From Soehngenia sp. (GTDB lineage: Bacteria > Bacillota > Clostridia > Tissierellales > Tissierellaceae): DNA of 37,339 nucleotides. Numbering within the stretch: position 1 is the stretch's first letter; each line of letters starts with the position of its first letter. Both the position numbers and the translations under genes were made by a program. The notes beneath the pieces were generated by a model. That model did not search any database. It had not been told where the DNA came from and worked only from the letters and a program-made list of their open reading frames with translations. The DNA lies in assembly GCA_024637045.1 (NCBI GenBank), contig JAGXFX010000018.1, forward strand, positions 67,817 through 105,155. The letters run 5' to 3'. Below are positions 8,575 through 16,581 of the stretch, piece by piece.

Positions 8575-9132
8575 TTGAGAAATATTTTTAAAAGGTTTGA
8601 TGACCATTTTATACAGTTGATAAATGCCAGGATAAAGAATCCTTACCTGGATAGATTTATGCTCAGGATAACTGATTTGGGTGGTGCAGTATTTACCTCG
8701 ATATTTGCTTCAGGGCTGGTGTTGTTAGGGGATAAAAACACCAAGTTGCTTGGACTAGAGGCTATACTGGCTTTGTTTTTTGGGCAGATATTTGTACAAT
8801 CATTGAAAAAGCTCATGAGTAGAGAAAGACCGTATAAGATAATCGAACAACTCCACACATTCGGGATTGATTTAAGAGATTACTCGTTCCCATCAGGTCA
8901 TACAACCGCGAGTTTTTCACTTGCAACAACGATTGCAGTCAATATGCCAAGACTGACTTTGTTTATTTTTTTATTGGCTCTGTTAATTGGAGTAAGTAGA
9001 ATTTATCTGGGAGTTCATTATCCAACGGATGTAGCTGCAGGAATGATTTTAGGAGTATTGGCAAGCCTTGTTATACATTTTTATTTTATTGAAGCAGTTG
9101 ATAAAATTGCCTTTGTCATTGGAATCAGTTGA
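8575..9132 (+). CDS. PAP2-family membrane phosphatase
   Basis: A roughly 185-residue integral membrane phosphatase of the type 2 phosphatidic acid phosphatase family. Such proteins dephosphorylate undecaprenyl-pyrophosphate, phosphatidic acid or phosphatidylglycerol-phosphate. All three signature parts are present: a K-x6-RP segment (KLMSRERP), PSGH in FPSGHTTAS, and SRIYLGVHYPTD (S-R-x5-H-x3-D). About five hydrophobic segments are visible. The start is a choice: GTG at 8566 lies inside the sequence AGGTGA, which is itself the best ribosome site, so I prefer TTG at 8575, spaced 5 bases from it. A TATAAT at 8542-8547 may be its -10 box. Undecaprenyl-pyrophosphate recycling is the commonest role in Firmicutes but is an inference here. 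Confidence 0.85.
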   Translation: MRNIFKRFDDHFIQLINARIKNPYLDRFMLRITDLGGAVFTSIFASGLVLLGDKNTKLLGLEAILALFFGQIFVQSLKKLMSRERPYKIIEQLHTFGIDLRDYSFPSGHTTASFSLATTIAVNMPRLTLFIFLLALLIGVSRIYLGVHYPTDVAAGMILGVLASLVIHFYFIEAVDKIAFVIGIS

Positions 9133-9182
9133 CAAAGAATGCAATTAACAATATTACTTGACTAAACAAGGAGGAATGGGAA

Positions 9183-9992
9183 ATGAATATGACAAGTTTT
9201 TTAAAAAGCAGAAAATCAACCAGGGAGTTTAAAAAGAAGAGTGTTACAGAAAAAGACCTTGTGAATGTAAAGGCAATTATTGATGAAATTAATGATGAAG
9301 TAAAGGGAAGTAACATGGAAGTTAAACTTTACGAGTTTGGTAAGAGGATATTTGACAGTCTCAAGGGGGTTGGTGGATATTCCGGTGTAATGATAGAGAG
9401 TCCTCACTATATAGCTTTGGATATGAAGTCACACGGTCCGGAGGAAAAGCTAAATAGTGGATACTATATGGAAAAAATAGTAACTAGATTGAATGATATG
9501 GGAATTGGAACATGTTGGGTAGGTCTTAATAATTTAGACATGGAGAGAATGAAAGCGATATTTGGTGAGGATACAGGTGATAATGATTATCTCCTTGCTA
9601 TTGGATATCCAAAACCAAAGAATCCATTTGTTCATGAACAATTCAGTGAAAGACTTGGCGTAGAAGAGATAGCATTCCGCGAAAGCATTAAAAAGCCAGC
9701 AGATGTTGATTTTCTTGAAGAAAGAGGATTGGGAGATATTTTGTTCTATATAAGATTTGCACCTTCAAGCAAGAATCTTCAACCTTGGAGATTCATAGTC
9801 CACGATAGTAATGTGGAACTGGCTATTGAAGAGATAAACGGAGAGTTTTGCTATACGGATGCAGGAATTGCAATGTACTACTTTGAAGAACTTGCCAAGA
9901 CACAGGGTATGAAGCATAAATGGGATTTAGACATGAGACCAGAGGAAGTAAAAGGTAAGAAATACATGTTTATTGGAAAATATGAACTGTAA
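9183..9992 (+). CDS. Nitroreductase-fold protein of the TM1586 type
   Basis: A 269-residue FMN-dependent nitroreductase superfamily protein. The N terminus SRKSTREFKKK is the usual FMN-phosphate-binding start. The centre has GIGTCWVG and a further segment APSSKNLQPWRF (about residues 195-206) provides the second FMN contact. The arrangement, with the S-x-N-x-QPWRF motif in the C-terminal half instead of near the start, matches the 'putative TM nitroreductase' (TM1586-like) subfamily, where the chain is a duplicated or permuted form of the fold. The physiological substrate is unknown for this subfamily. The ATG at 9183 is well placed behind AGGAGG; a second in-frame ATG two codons later is less well spaced. 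A strong terminator follows. Confidence 0.85.
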   Translation: MNMTSFLKSRKSTREFKKKSVTEKDLVNVKAIIDEINDEVKGSNMEVKLYEFGKRIFDSLKGVGGYSGVMIESPHYIALDMKSHGPEEKLNSGYYMEKIVTRLNDMGIGTCWVGLNNLDMERMKAIFGEDTGDNDYLLAIGYPKPKNPFVHEQFSERLGVEEIAFRESIKKPADVDFLEERGLGDILFYIRFAPSSKNLQPWRFIVHDSNVELAIEEINGEFCYTDAGIAMYYFEELAKTQGMKHKWDLDMRPEEVKGKKYMFIGKYEL

Positions 9993-9997
9993 AGTCT

Positions 9998-10028
9998 AAA
10001 AAGTAGAGGTTGACCTCTACTTTTTTTC
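9998..10028 (+). terminator. Intrinsic terminator after the nitroreductase gene
   Basis: The stem is AAAAAGTAGAGGT / ACCTCTACTTTTT with a TG loop, running into a tract of seven T. The A-rich left side also makes it plausible on the minus strand, but no minus-strand gene ends here. Confidence 0.85.
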
Positions 10029-10036
10029 TAAGGTTA

Positions 10037-10045
10037 TGTTAGAAT
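10037..10045 (+). promoter_or_regulatory. Possible extended -10 promoter of the TPR-map unit
   Basis: TGTTAGAAT matches a TGn-extended -10 box with one mismatch. It lies 17 bases before the start of the TPR gene, directly after a terminator, which would leave a very short leader. No clear -35 box at 17 bases. Confidence 0.3.
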
Positions 10046-10061
10046 TAAGAGGGAGAACGAA

Positions 10062-11027
10062 ATGAATAGAAGGATGCGAAACTATAGATTAATGGCTGAG
10101 GAATTCTATTTGGAGGGAAAAGTAGAGAAAGCTCTCGCTTTTTACAAAAAAGCACTTAAGTTTTCAAGGACAAGGGATGATAATAGTCTTCTTCTCTTCA
10201 ATATTGGCGTGATTCTTACGGAGCAGGGTAGATCAGAAGATGCAATGAATTACTACAAGAAGATAATTGAGATAAACCCTGGATACCATGATGCATACTA
10301 TCAGATTGGTGTCATGCAAGAGGACAGAGAAGAATACGATGAAGCTATAAGCAATTATAAAACTGCTTTGAAACTGGAATCCAATGACACAATGAGTATG
10401 TATAATCTTGCCAATCTGTATGACATTCAAGGTGAAGGAGAAACTGCCAGAAAGCTTTATAAAAGGATTCTACACCTTGAGCCAGGACATCCATACACTC
10501 TCAATAATCTGGGTGCCATGCTTGAAGCAGATGGCAGATATAGAGAAGCATACAGGCTTATAAAGAGAAGTCTGATTGCAAAAGATGACTTCTTTATGGC
10601 ACACTTTAACATGGGAGTAGTGCTGAAAGCTTTGGGCGAATCTGACAAGGCTCTTGAACACTATCAAACGGCCATTAGTTTGAAACCAAAATACCATTAT
10701 TCCTACTTAAATATGTCAGCAATATATATTGAAAGAGAAAAGTACAATGACGCAATAGAAATTCTATCAAAAGGTATTGAGTCAAATCCAAAAGCACATG
10801 ATCTCTACTATAATAGAGCATGTTCCTGGGCAATACTCGGGGACGATAAAATGGCAATGGACGATATCGAAATATCTATGAAAATGCATCCACCGTTATT
10901 GAAGTGGGTTATTTGGGATAAGGATTTCGATACTATCAGACAGACAGAAAGATTTAAAAATTTAACTGTAATGTATAATAAGACACAGGGAAAGGAAGAA
11001 TCAGATGATAATAGTCAAAACCAATGA
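10062..11027 (+). CDS. Tetratricopeptide-repeat protein
   Basis: A 321-residue protein made almost wholly of about eight TPR units from residue 10 to 285, recognisable by the repeating pattern of A-x-x-x-Y-x-K-A and an N-P/E-P break at 34-residue steps (for example YYKKIIEINPG, NYKTALKLESN, LYKRILHLEPG, HYQTAISLKPK). TPR arrays form superhelical scaffolds that bind other proteins. There is no signal peptide and no transmembrane segment, so it is likely cytosolic. The C-terminal 35 residues are not repeats. The last 23 bases overlap the start of map, indicating translational coupling, but no functional link between the two products is evident. The binding partner is unknown. Confidence 0.85.
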   Translation: MNRRMRNYRLMAEEFYLEGKVEKALAFYKKALKFSRTRDDNSLLLFNIGVILTEQGRSEDAMNYYKKIIEINPGYHDAYYQIGVMQEDREEYDEAISNYKTALKLESNDTMSMYNLANLYDIQGEGETARKLYKRILHLEPGHPYTLNNLGAMLEADGRYREAYRLIKRSLIAKDDFFMAHFNMGVVLKALGESDKALEHYQTAISLKPKYHYSYLNMSAIYIEREKYNDAIEILSKGIESNPKAHDLYYNRACSWAILGDDKMAMDDIEISMKMHPPLLKWVIWDKDFDTIRQTERFKNLTVMYNKTQGKEESDDNSQNQ

Positions 11028-11763
11028 TGAGATCATAAAGATGAAAAAAGCTGGTGAAATACTAGCAAGTCTTCACAAAGAGATTAAAAAGATAATAAAA
11101 CCGGGTATAACTACATTAGAGATAGATAAGTTTGTAGAAGAATACCTGGAAGAAAGAGGAGCTTTTCCTGAACAGAAGGGATATCATGGCTACCCATTTG
11201 CTACCTGTGCATCAGTTAATGATGAGATATGCCATGGATTTCCAAGAGATAAACAATTAAAAGACGGAGATGTCGTATCCATAGATATGGTCGTAAGATA
11301 TGATGGATGGCTTGCTGATTCAGCATGGAGCTATGCAGTTGGAGAGATATCTGATGAGGCAAAGAAACTGATGGATGTTACCAAGGAATCGCTTTATCTT
11401 GGAATAGAGAAGGCTATGCCAGGCAATCGTCTAGGAGATATTGGTCATGCGATTCAGCAACATGTTGAAAGCAATGGGTTTTCAGTTGTAAAGGATTTTG
11501 TTGGCCATGGAATAGGAAAAGATATGCATGAAGATCCACAAGTTCCGCACTACGGGAGACCTGGAAGAGGAGCAAGGCTAGCTGAAGGAATGGTAATTAC
11601 AATTGAGCCAATGGTAAACAGCGGTAAATGGAATATGAAACTGGATGAAAACAAGTGGACAGCAAGAACTACAGACGGTAGCTTGTCAGTCCAATATGAA
11701 CATACCATAGCCATAACTGAAGATGGTCCGGTGATTCTTACCGACCAGGAAGAGGAAAGATAA
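11005..11763 (+). CDS. map: Type I methionine aminopeptidase
   Basis: Removes the initiator methionine from new proteins in the cytosol. The five metal ligands of the pita-bread fold are visible: D94 and D105 in the SIDMVVRYDGWLAD segment, H168 in GHGIGKDMHED, E201 in ITIEPM and E232 in QYEHT. The 252-residue length is that of the plain bacterial type I enzyme, with no zinc-finger or SH3 extension. The ATG at 11005 lies inside the end of the TPR gene, with AAAGGAAGA as ribosome site, so the two are translated in tandem. In many Firmicutes map sits in the ribosomal-protein operon beside adk and infA; here it does not, so a second map gene elsewhere is possible. Confidence 0.95.
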   Translation: MIIVKTNDEIIKMKKAGEILASLHKEIKKIIKPGITTLEIDKFVEEYLEERGAFPEQKGYHGYPFATCASVNDEICHGFPRDKQLKDGDVVSIDMVVRYDGWLADSAWSYAVGEISDEAKKLMDVTKESLYLGIEKAMPGNRLGDIGHAIQQHVESNGFSVVKDFVGHGIGKDMHEDPQVPHYGRPGRGARLAEGMVITIEPMVNSGKWNMKLDENKWTARTTDGSLSVQYEHTIAITEDGPVILTDQEEER

Positions 11764-11774
11764 GGTGAAATAAA

Positions 11775-12416
11775 ATGTCTAAGTTCTATACTGTCCGTGA
11801 AGAAATAATGAATGGGGTTACCCATGGTATGGGAATATTGTTTGGCATTGTTGCACTGATAATTCTACTTGTATCTCCAAGTGCAAAAGAAAGTCTTGCA
11901 GCTGCCGTATCTTTTGGAATATATGGCTCCTGTATTATTATAATGTTCTCAGCATCCACACTTTACCATAGTTTTAGAAAAGAAAAAATAAAGCAGATAC
12001 TGAGGGTTTTTGATCATTCCTCAATATTCCTATTTATTGCAGGAACTTATACTCCTGTTGTAATGCTTACTCTTGAAGGACCGATGAGAGTATGGATTCT
12101 GGCGGGCACTTGGCTTGTTGCATTACTTGGGATAATTTTTAAGATAGCAACATATGGAAAATTCGATAAGTATAAAGTATTGTCTCTGATTCTATATATA
12201 GGGATGGGATGGATGGCAATTATACCAATTAAGGCTATTATTGAGGCTACATCCTGGGGATTCTTTGCATTTATATTAACTGGAGGCCTGTTATATACTG
12301 TGGGTACAGTATTTTACAGTATCCAGAAGATACCATACAATCATGCTATCTGGCATCTATTTGTATTGGCTGCAAGCATTTCTCATTTCATTGGAATAGA
12401 GCTTTATCTGGCATAA
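11775..12416 (+). CDS. Hemolysin III family membrane protein (TrhA/YqfA type)
   Basis: A 213-residue polytopic membrane protein with about seven transmembrane helices, of the HlyIII/PAQR superfamily. The conserved polar residues that probably bind zinc are visible: E and H in the N-terminal EEIMNGVTHG segment, STLYHSF, DHSSIFLFIAGTYTP and the final HAIWHLFVLAASISHF. Relatives include B. cereus hemolysin III and TrhA proteins linked to membrane-energy and lipid homeostasis; haemolysis is not a safe inference for a chromosomal member. It starts 11 bases after map and may be co-transcribed with it. A terminator follows. Confidence 0.88.
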   Translation: MSKFYTVREEIMNGVTHGMGILFGIVALIILLVSPSAKESLAAAVSFGIYGSCIIIMFSASTLYHSFRKEKIKQILRVFDHSSIFLFIAGTYTPVVMLTLEGPMRVWILAGTWLVALLGIIFKIATYGKFDKYKVLSLILYIGMGWMAIIPIKAIIEATSWGFFAFILTGGLLYTVGTVFYSIQKIPYNHAIWHLFVLAASISHFIGIELYLA

Positions 12417-12439
12417 GATAGACTGAATAGTGTAGAAGG

Positions 12440-12470
12440 ACATCTGTCATTAGTGATGGATGTTTTTTTA
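12440..12470 (+). terminator. Intrinsic terminator after the hemolysin III gene
   Basis: A ten-pair stem with two G-U pairs (ACATCTGTCA / TGATGGATGT, loop TTAG) is followed by a run of seven T. Confidence 0.8.
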
Positions 12471-12509
12471 TTCGAATAGGAAATTTCTAAAGGAGCATAT
12501 CCTACGATG

Positions 12510-12538
12510 TTGTAATAGACCTAAGAATAGTGTAGAAT
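12510..12538 (+). promoter_or_regulatory. Promoter of the MATE transporter gene
   Basis: TTGTAA (12510-12515), a 17-base spacer and TAGAAT (12533-12538) form a sigma-A-type promoter 34 bases upstream of the chosen start. The -10 part lies in a 13-base sequence that also occurs exactly 100 bases upstream. Confidence 0.6.
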
Positions 12539-12571
12539 GATTAGGATAAATTGGTAGTACAAGGAGTTTAT

Positions 12572-13912
12572 ATGAGAAGAGAGCTTAATTTAACCGAAGG
12601 AAATATCATAAAGACTCTGACAAGGTTGGCATTGCCTATTATGGGAACTTCCTTTATTCAAATGGCATATAGTTTAACAGATGCTATGTGGCTTGGGAGA
12701 CTAAGCACAAAAGCAGTTGCAGCGGCTGGAATAGGGGGTTTTTTTCTATGGCTTGGAGCTGCTCTAATAATGATAACACAGATTGGTGTTGGTGTTAGTG
12801 TATCCCAAAGCTACGGGAAGTCAGACATTAAATCAGCCAGGGAATATATAACAGCAGGACTGTTGATTGATATAATAATTGGATTGATTTATGGTTTTTG
12901 TTTATTTACATATAATAAGCAGATTATTGGATTCTTTAATCTGGGAGACTTCGAAGTAATCGGTATGGCTGAAAGTTATTTGCGAATAATCGGAATGGGA
13001 ATTATATTTCATTTTTTAAATCCGGTTCTTTCTACCACTTTAAATAGCTCTGGAGATAGCATGACTCCATTTAAAGTCAATACCATCGGTCTTATAGCCA
13101 ATATGATACTGGATCCTTTATTGATTTTCACATTTGGATTGGGAATTGAAGGGGCTGCCATTGCTACAATAACATCACAAATGGCAGTAGCATTGATTTT
13201 TCTAGTTATTGGAAAACGAATCAATGCATTGTATTCAACATTTAAGTTATTTTCGATTCCTGATATGAACAAGGTTAAGAGAATTATAAAGCTCGGTTTT
13301 CCACCATCAACCCAAATGGGTATTCATGCAATAATCAGCATAATTCTTACAAGAATAATTGCAGGATATGGTCCTGTTGCAGTTGCGGTTCAGACTATAG
13401 GATCTCAGATAGAGTCAATATCCTGGATGACAGCTGAAGGTTTTGCTGCGGCCATATCTGCATTTGTTGGACAGAATTATGGTGCAAACAAAATTTCCCG
13501 AATTAAGGAAGGATATTACAAGGGTATAAAGGTCCTTGGGACATTCGGTATATTCGCTTCAATTCTTCTAATTTTTGCTGCGAGACCATTGTTTACAATT
13601 TTCACGCCGGATGATCCAAAAGCTATTGCTGAAGGAATAATATATCTAAGAATTCTAGGTTTGTCACAATTTTTCATGAGTATTGAGATTGGTACAGCAG
13701 GTGCTTTCAATGGCCTTGGGAAGACAATCCCTCCAACAATAACAGGCGTTACATTGAACGCTCTGAGGATACCCGCAGCTATCCTGCTTTCAGGATTCAC
13801 ATTTCTGGAATTGTCAGGGATATGGTGGGCAATTAGTGGAAGCAGCATCTTAAAGGGAATAATCCTGTTTATATGGTATCAAAGGGAGCTTCAAAAACTA
13901 AAAGAGGCCTGA
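12572..13912 (+). CDS. MATE family efflux transporter
   Basis: A 446-residue multidrug and toxin extrusion family antiporter with about twelve transmembrane helices in two related halves. The N terminus reads GNIIKTLTRLALPIMGTSF, followed by the family segment TDAMWLGRLSTKAVAA; the second half begins near KRIIKLGFPPSTQMG. MATE pumps exchange cations (Na+ or H+) for organic cations or other small molecules. An in-frame TTG lies 21 bases upstream, but the ribosome site AAGGAG is spaced 5 bases from ATG 12572, so that is the start. It is a single-gene unit with its own promoter. The substrate cannot be predicted. Confidence 0.92.
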   Translation: MRRELNLTEGNIIKTLTRLALPIMGTSFIQMAYSLTDAMWLGRLSTKAVAAAGIGGFFLWLGAALIMITQIGVGVSVSQSYGKSDIKSAREYITAGLLIDIIIGLIYGFCLFTYNKQIIGFFNLGDFEVIGMAESYLRIIGMGIIFHFLNPVLSTTLNSSGDSMTPFKVNTIGLIANMILDPLLIFTFGLGIEGAAIATITSQMAVALIFLVIGKRINALYSTFKLFSIPDMNKVKRIIKLGFPPSTQMGIHAIISIILTRIIAGYGPVAVAVQTIGSQIESISWMTAEGFAAAISAFVGQNYGANKISRIKEGYYKGIKVLGTFGIFASILLIFAARPLFTIFTPDDPKAIAEGIIYLRILGLSQFFMSIEIGTAGAFNGLGKTIPPTITGVTLNALRIPAAILLSGFTFLELSGIWWAISGSSILKGIILFIWYQRELQKLKEA

Positions 13913-13928
13913 TACATATCAGGCTTCT
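13899..13928 (-). terminator. Terminator for the DUF1667 gene, overlapping the MATE 3' end
   Basis: The stem AGAGGCCTGATA / TATCAGGCTTCT lies across the end of the MATE gene. Read on the minus strand it is followed by TTTTAGTTTTTG, so it mainly serves the minus-strand DUF1667 gene; the plus-strand side lacks a T run. Confidence 0.6.
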
Positions 13929-14280
13929 AAAGTGCTTTTCTCTGAGCAATTACATCTGCTCCAGTATCAAGAATGTTTTCAATTATTATCTGACCACGTA
14001 CAACAGGAGCATCAACTGTGGTTTTCTTAATCATTTTAAGAACTTTGTCTATTAGTTCAGGTGGAATTTCCTTGGTTGTTGAAACAGGGAGTCTACTCAA
14101 CTGACCACCAGATAGAAGGCATCTTCCCGTTACAATTTTTTGATCATGTGTCAAATACTTTTCAGCTAATTGGTACCCTCTACCACAGCGATTGCCACTG
14201 ATTATTGTTGCTTTTTCATATTGTTCTATAGTTATTTCACATGCCATCTCGCAGATGGAACAAGTGATTTTGCTGTCCAT
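13927..14280 (-). CDS. DUF1667 family cysteine-containing protein
   Basis: A 117-residue protein with CSICEMAC near the N terminus and CGRGYQLAEKYL after about 20 residues, then the conserved ending in which VSTTKEIPPELIDKV leads to APVVRGQIIIENILDTGADV. This is the DUF1667 pattern; the clustered cysteines suggest an iron-sulfur or zinc site. In many anaerobes this family is encoded beside FAD-dependent glycerol-3-phosphate dehydrogenase-like and NADH-oxidase-like genes. Here no such partner is adjacent. Translation could begin at TTG 14295, but the ribosome site GAGGTG is spaced 7 bases from ATG 14280, which I chose. An extended -10-like TGATATAAT lies just upstream on the minus strand (14300-14308), but very close to the ribosome site. 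Confidence 0.8.
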   Translation of the reverse strand: MDSKITCSICEMACEITIEQYEKATIISGNRCGRGYQLAEKYLTHDQKIVTGRCLLSGGQLSRLPVSTTKEIPPELIDKVLKMIKKTTVDAPVVRGQIIIENILDTGADVIAQRKAL

Positions 14281-14377
14281 AAACAAACACCTCAAGATGA
14301 TTATATCATATTGAGTTGATGAAATACCATTTATAGAGTAAAATTTAGAATAAGGACATATACTAGGGAGGTATAGA

Positions 14378-15061
14378 ATGTTAGCCTATCCAGAAATACT
14401 TGCAAGATTGCTAATATCTGCTGTTCTAGGGGGTGTTATCGGCATTGAAAGAGAAGCCAACAACAGACCAGCAGGATTCAGGACCCACATACTAGTAAGT
14501 GTTGGGTCAACATTAATTATGCTTGTATCCATGTATGCAATTCCTCAACCTGCAGATCGTGCAAGAATAGCTGCACAGGTAGTAAGCGGAATTGGTTTTC
14601 TGGGAGCAGGTACAATTTTAAGAACTGGTAGCACCATCAGAGGTCTGACAACTGCTGCCAGCCTTTGGGTATGTGCAGGAATAGGCCTGGCCATTGGATC
14701 TGGATACTATTTTGGAGGCGTTGTTACTGCAATGATAGTACTGATATCACTTGTTGTTCTTTCAAAAGTTGAGAAAAATGTCTTTAGGGGAGCAAACAGG
14801 ATAGTAATAGTTAAGGCTTTGGACAGATCTGGACTTATTGGAGAAATCGGGGTTATTTTTGGACATCACAGTATCAGCATCAGAAATATTACAATAGAGG
14901 ATTTTACAAACGATGATGATGACCCATCTGGTGTTATAGAAATCAAGTTCTATATTAAAAAGCCCATTGGTTTCGACATCAGCATACTCGACGAAGAGTT
15001 ACATCTGATAAGGGGAGTGGAATCAGTAGACCTGGACAATGGTAAGATTGTTAACAACTAA
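14378..15061 (+). CDS. MgtC/SapB family membrane protein
   Basis: A 227-residue protein whose first 135 residues carry four or five transmembrane helices with the MgtC signature: GGVIGIEREANNRPAGFRTH, then QVVSGIGFLGAGTI and IRGLTTAASLWVCAGIG. The remaining 90 residues form a soluble ACT-like C-terminal domain (IVIVKALDRSGLIGEIG). MgtC proteins are linked to growth in low magnesium and to control of the F1F0 ATP synthase in pathogens; in free-living Firmicutes the role is unsettled. The start has GGGAGG 7 bases upstream. The next gene, a cyclophilin, is 21 bases away and probably co-transcribed. Confidence 0.9.
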   Translation: MLAYPEILARLLISAVLGGVIGIEREANNRPAGFRTHILVSVGSTLIMLVSMYAIPQPADRARIAAQVVSGIGFLGAGTILRTGSTIRGLTTAASLWVCAGIGLAIGSGYYFGGVVTAMIVLISLVVLSKVEKNVFRGANRIVIVKALDRSGLIGEIGVIFGHHSISIRNITIEDFTNDDDDPSGVIEIKFYIKKPIGFDISILDEELHLIRGVESVDLDNGKIVNN

Positions 15062-15082
15062 TAAATAAATGGGGGTAATACA

Positions 15083-15688
15083 ATGCTTAATCAACTAAAG
15101 AAACCTGAAAATAATGAAGAAATTGTTAGTATAAAGACAAATCACGGAGAAATCAAACTAAGACTATTTCCCGAAGTGGCACCCAATGCAGTTGAAAATT
15201 TCACAACACATGCAAAAAATGGTTACTACGATGGCATTAGTTTCCATAGGTTGATAAATAACTTTATGATTCAAGGCGGAGATCCTGATGGTACTGGACG
15301 AGGTGGAGAGAGTATATGGAAAAAGCCCTTTGAAGATGAATTCAGTTCAGATTACAGAAACATTCGTGGTGCTTTGTCAATGGCCAATTCAGGACCAAAG
15401 ACCAATGGCAGTCAGTTTTTTATTGTCCAGAAAAAAGATATTGAGGACAGCATAATTGATCAGATGAAAAAACTTGGTGAGAAAAAGGGTTTTTCAGAAG
15501 ATGTTATAGAAGCATATGAGGAGAATGGTGGAACATACTGGCTGGATGGCAAGCATACAGTGTTCGGTCATGTATTCGAGGGAATGGATGTTGTGGATAA
15601 AATAGCAGAATTACCTGTTGGAAGAAACGATATGCCGAAAGAGCCTGTTATGATTATGAAAATAGAAGTAACAAAACACAAAGAGTAA
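15083..15688 (+). CDS. Cyclophilin-type peptidyl-prolyl isomerase
   Basis: A 201-residue cytosolic cyclophilin that speeds cis-trans isomerisation of peptide bonds before proline. The active-site segments are visible: FHRLINNFMIQGGD (the catalytic Arg lies in FHR), GALSMANSGPKTNGSQFFI, and HTVFGHVFEGMDVVDKI. There is no signal peptide. Between FFIV and the FGHV strand there is an extra stretch of about 35 residues (EDSIIDQMKKLGEKKG onward) not found in E. coli PpiB; similar inserts occur in other clostridial cyclophilins. It is the middle gene of a tight MgtC-cyclophilin-QueG-like cluster; the next gene begins 5 bases after its stop. Confidence 0.92.
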   Translation: MLNQLKKPENNEEIVSIKTNHGEIKLRLFPEVAPNAVENFTTHAKNGYYDGISFHRLINNFMIQGGDPDGTGRGGESIWKKPFEDEFSSDYRNIRGALSMANSGPKTNGSQFFIVQKKDIEDSIIDQMKKLGEKKGFSEDVIEAYEENGGTYWLDGKHTVFGHVFEGMDVVDKIAELPVGRNDMPKEPVMIMKIEVTKHKE

Positions 15689-15693
15689 CTATA

Positions 15694-16455
15694 ATGAAAA
15701 AAACAATAGCCAGGGAAATAGAAAACTACGTATTAAACTTTCAAAAAAGAGATAATATTGATAGTTTCTGGAAGACACCATTAGTAGGTTTTGCGGCAGC
15801 CAACAATCCAAATTTTCTTTTGCTGAAGGAAGTTGCAGCACCGGATCATCTACAACCGGAAGACATACTACCAGGTGGAAAGACAGTAATAGCTTATTTC
15901 TTACCTTTTCAGGAATGGATACCAAAAAGCAACGTAGAGAATGTTCAGAGCTCTGAAGAATGGGCTAGAGCCTATGTGGAGACTAATATTTTAATTTCTG
16001 AAATAAACGACCATTTGGTAAACTGGCTCAAGGGATTAGGACATAAAGCTGCAAAACTTCCACCATCACTGAACATGGATTATGAAAGACTGACAAGTTT
16101 ATGGTCAAATAGGCATGTTGCATATATTGCTGGTTTAGGTACATTTGGAATCAACAATATGCTTATAACAGAAAAGGGATGCTGCGGACGATTAGGAAAT
16201 ATTGTAACAGATATTCAACTGGAAGCGGATAAAATAATTGAAGGGGAGTACTGTTTTTACAAGCACAATGGGAGTTGTTCAGTTTGTGTTGACAGATGTG
16301 TAAATGGGGCCTTGACTATGGAGGGATTTGACAGATTTAAATGCTTCGAAATGCTTACAGAAAACGAAGAAAAGTACGAGTATCTCGGAGAGGCAAGTGT
16401 TTGCGGTAAATGTTTGGTTGAATTACCTTGCTCATTTAAAAATCCAAATGACTAA
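15694..16455 (+). CDS. QueG-like double 4Fe-4S protein, short form
   Basis: A 253-residue relative of epoxyqueuosine reductase. The C-terminal half has eight cysteines set out for two 4Fe-4S clusters: C187, C195, C198, C202, then C217, C237, C240 and C246. Upstream is an IAGLGTFGINNMLITEKGCCGR segment (partly C163-C164), matching the part of QueG that lines the cobalamin pocket. It lacks the HEAT-like C-terminal domain of QueG that grips tRNA, and another, more typical queG lies at 20.5 kb, so tRNA modification is unlikely. Related short proteins are often annotated only as epoxyqueuosine reductase-like; a role in corrinoid or other redox chemistry is possible. It is translated immediately after the cyclophilin gene with a weak ribosome site, suggesting coupling. 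Confidence 0.75.
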   Translation: MKKTIAREIENYVLNFQKRDNIDSFWKTPLVGFAAANNPNFLLLKEVAAPDHLQPEDILPGGKTVIAYFLPFQEWIPKSNVENVQSSEEWARAYVETNILISEINDHLVNWLKGLGHKAAKLPPSLNMDYERLTSLWSNRHVAYIAGLGTFGINNMLITEKGCCGRLGNIVTDIQLEADKIIEGEYCFYKHNGSCSVCVDRCVNGALTMEGFDRFKCFEMLTENEEKYEYLGEASVCGKCLVELPCSFKNPND

Positions 16456-16463
16456 AAATATTT

Positions 16464-16489
16464 ACGGACTCATTGTGAGTCCGTTTTTA
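16464..16489 (+). terminator. Intrinsic terminator after the QueG-like gene
   Basis: A perfect nine-pair stem (ACGGACTCA / TGAGTCCGT, loop TTG) is followed by five T. Confidence 0.85.
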
Positions 16490-16523
16490 TGACGAAATTC
16501 ACGATTCTTTTTGCCATTAGGCA

Positions 16524-16552
16524 TTTAACTCTGATCAAATTATTGATATAAT
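16524..16552 (+). promoter_or_regulatory. Promoter of tdk with extended -10
   Basis: TTTAAC (16524-16529), a 17-base spacer ending in TGA, and TATAAT (16547-16552). The perfect -10 with TGn extension compensates for the weak -35. It lies 30 bases before the tdk start. Confidence 0.65.
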
Positions 16553-16581
16553 AGGAAGGTCAAGTAGAAGGAGGGACATAA

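Noticed and set aside
11005-11027. TPR-map overlap as evidence of a fused or mis-sequenced gene
   Set aside because: Both genes have proper starts, stops and full family length; overlaps of this size are ordinary translational coupling.
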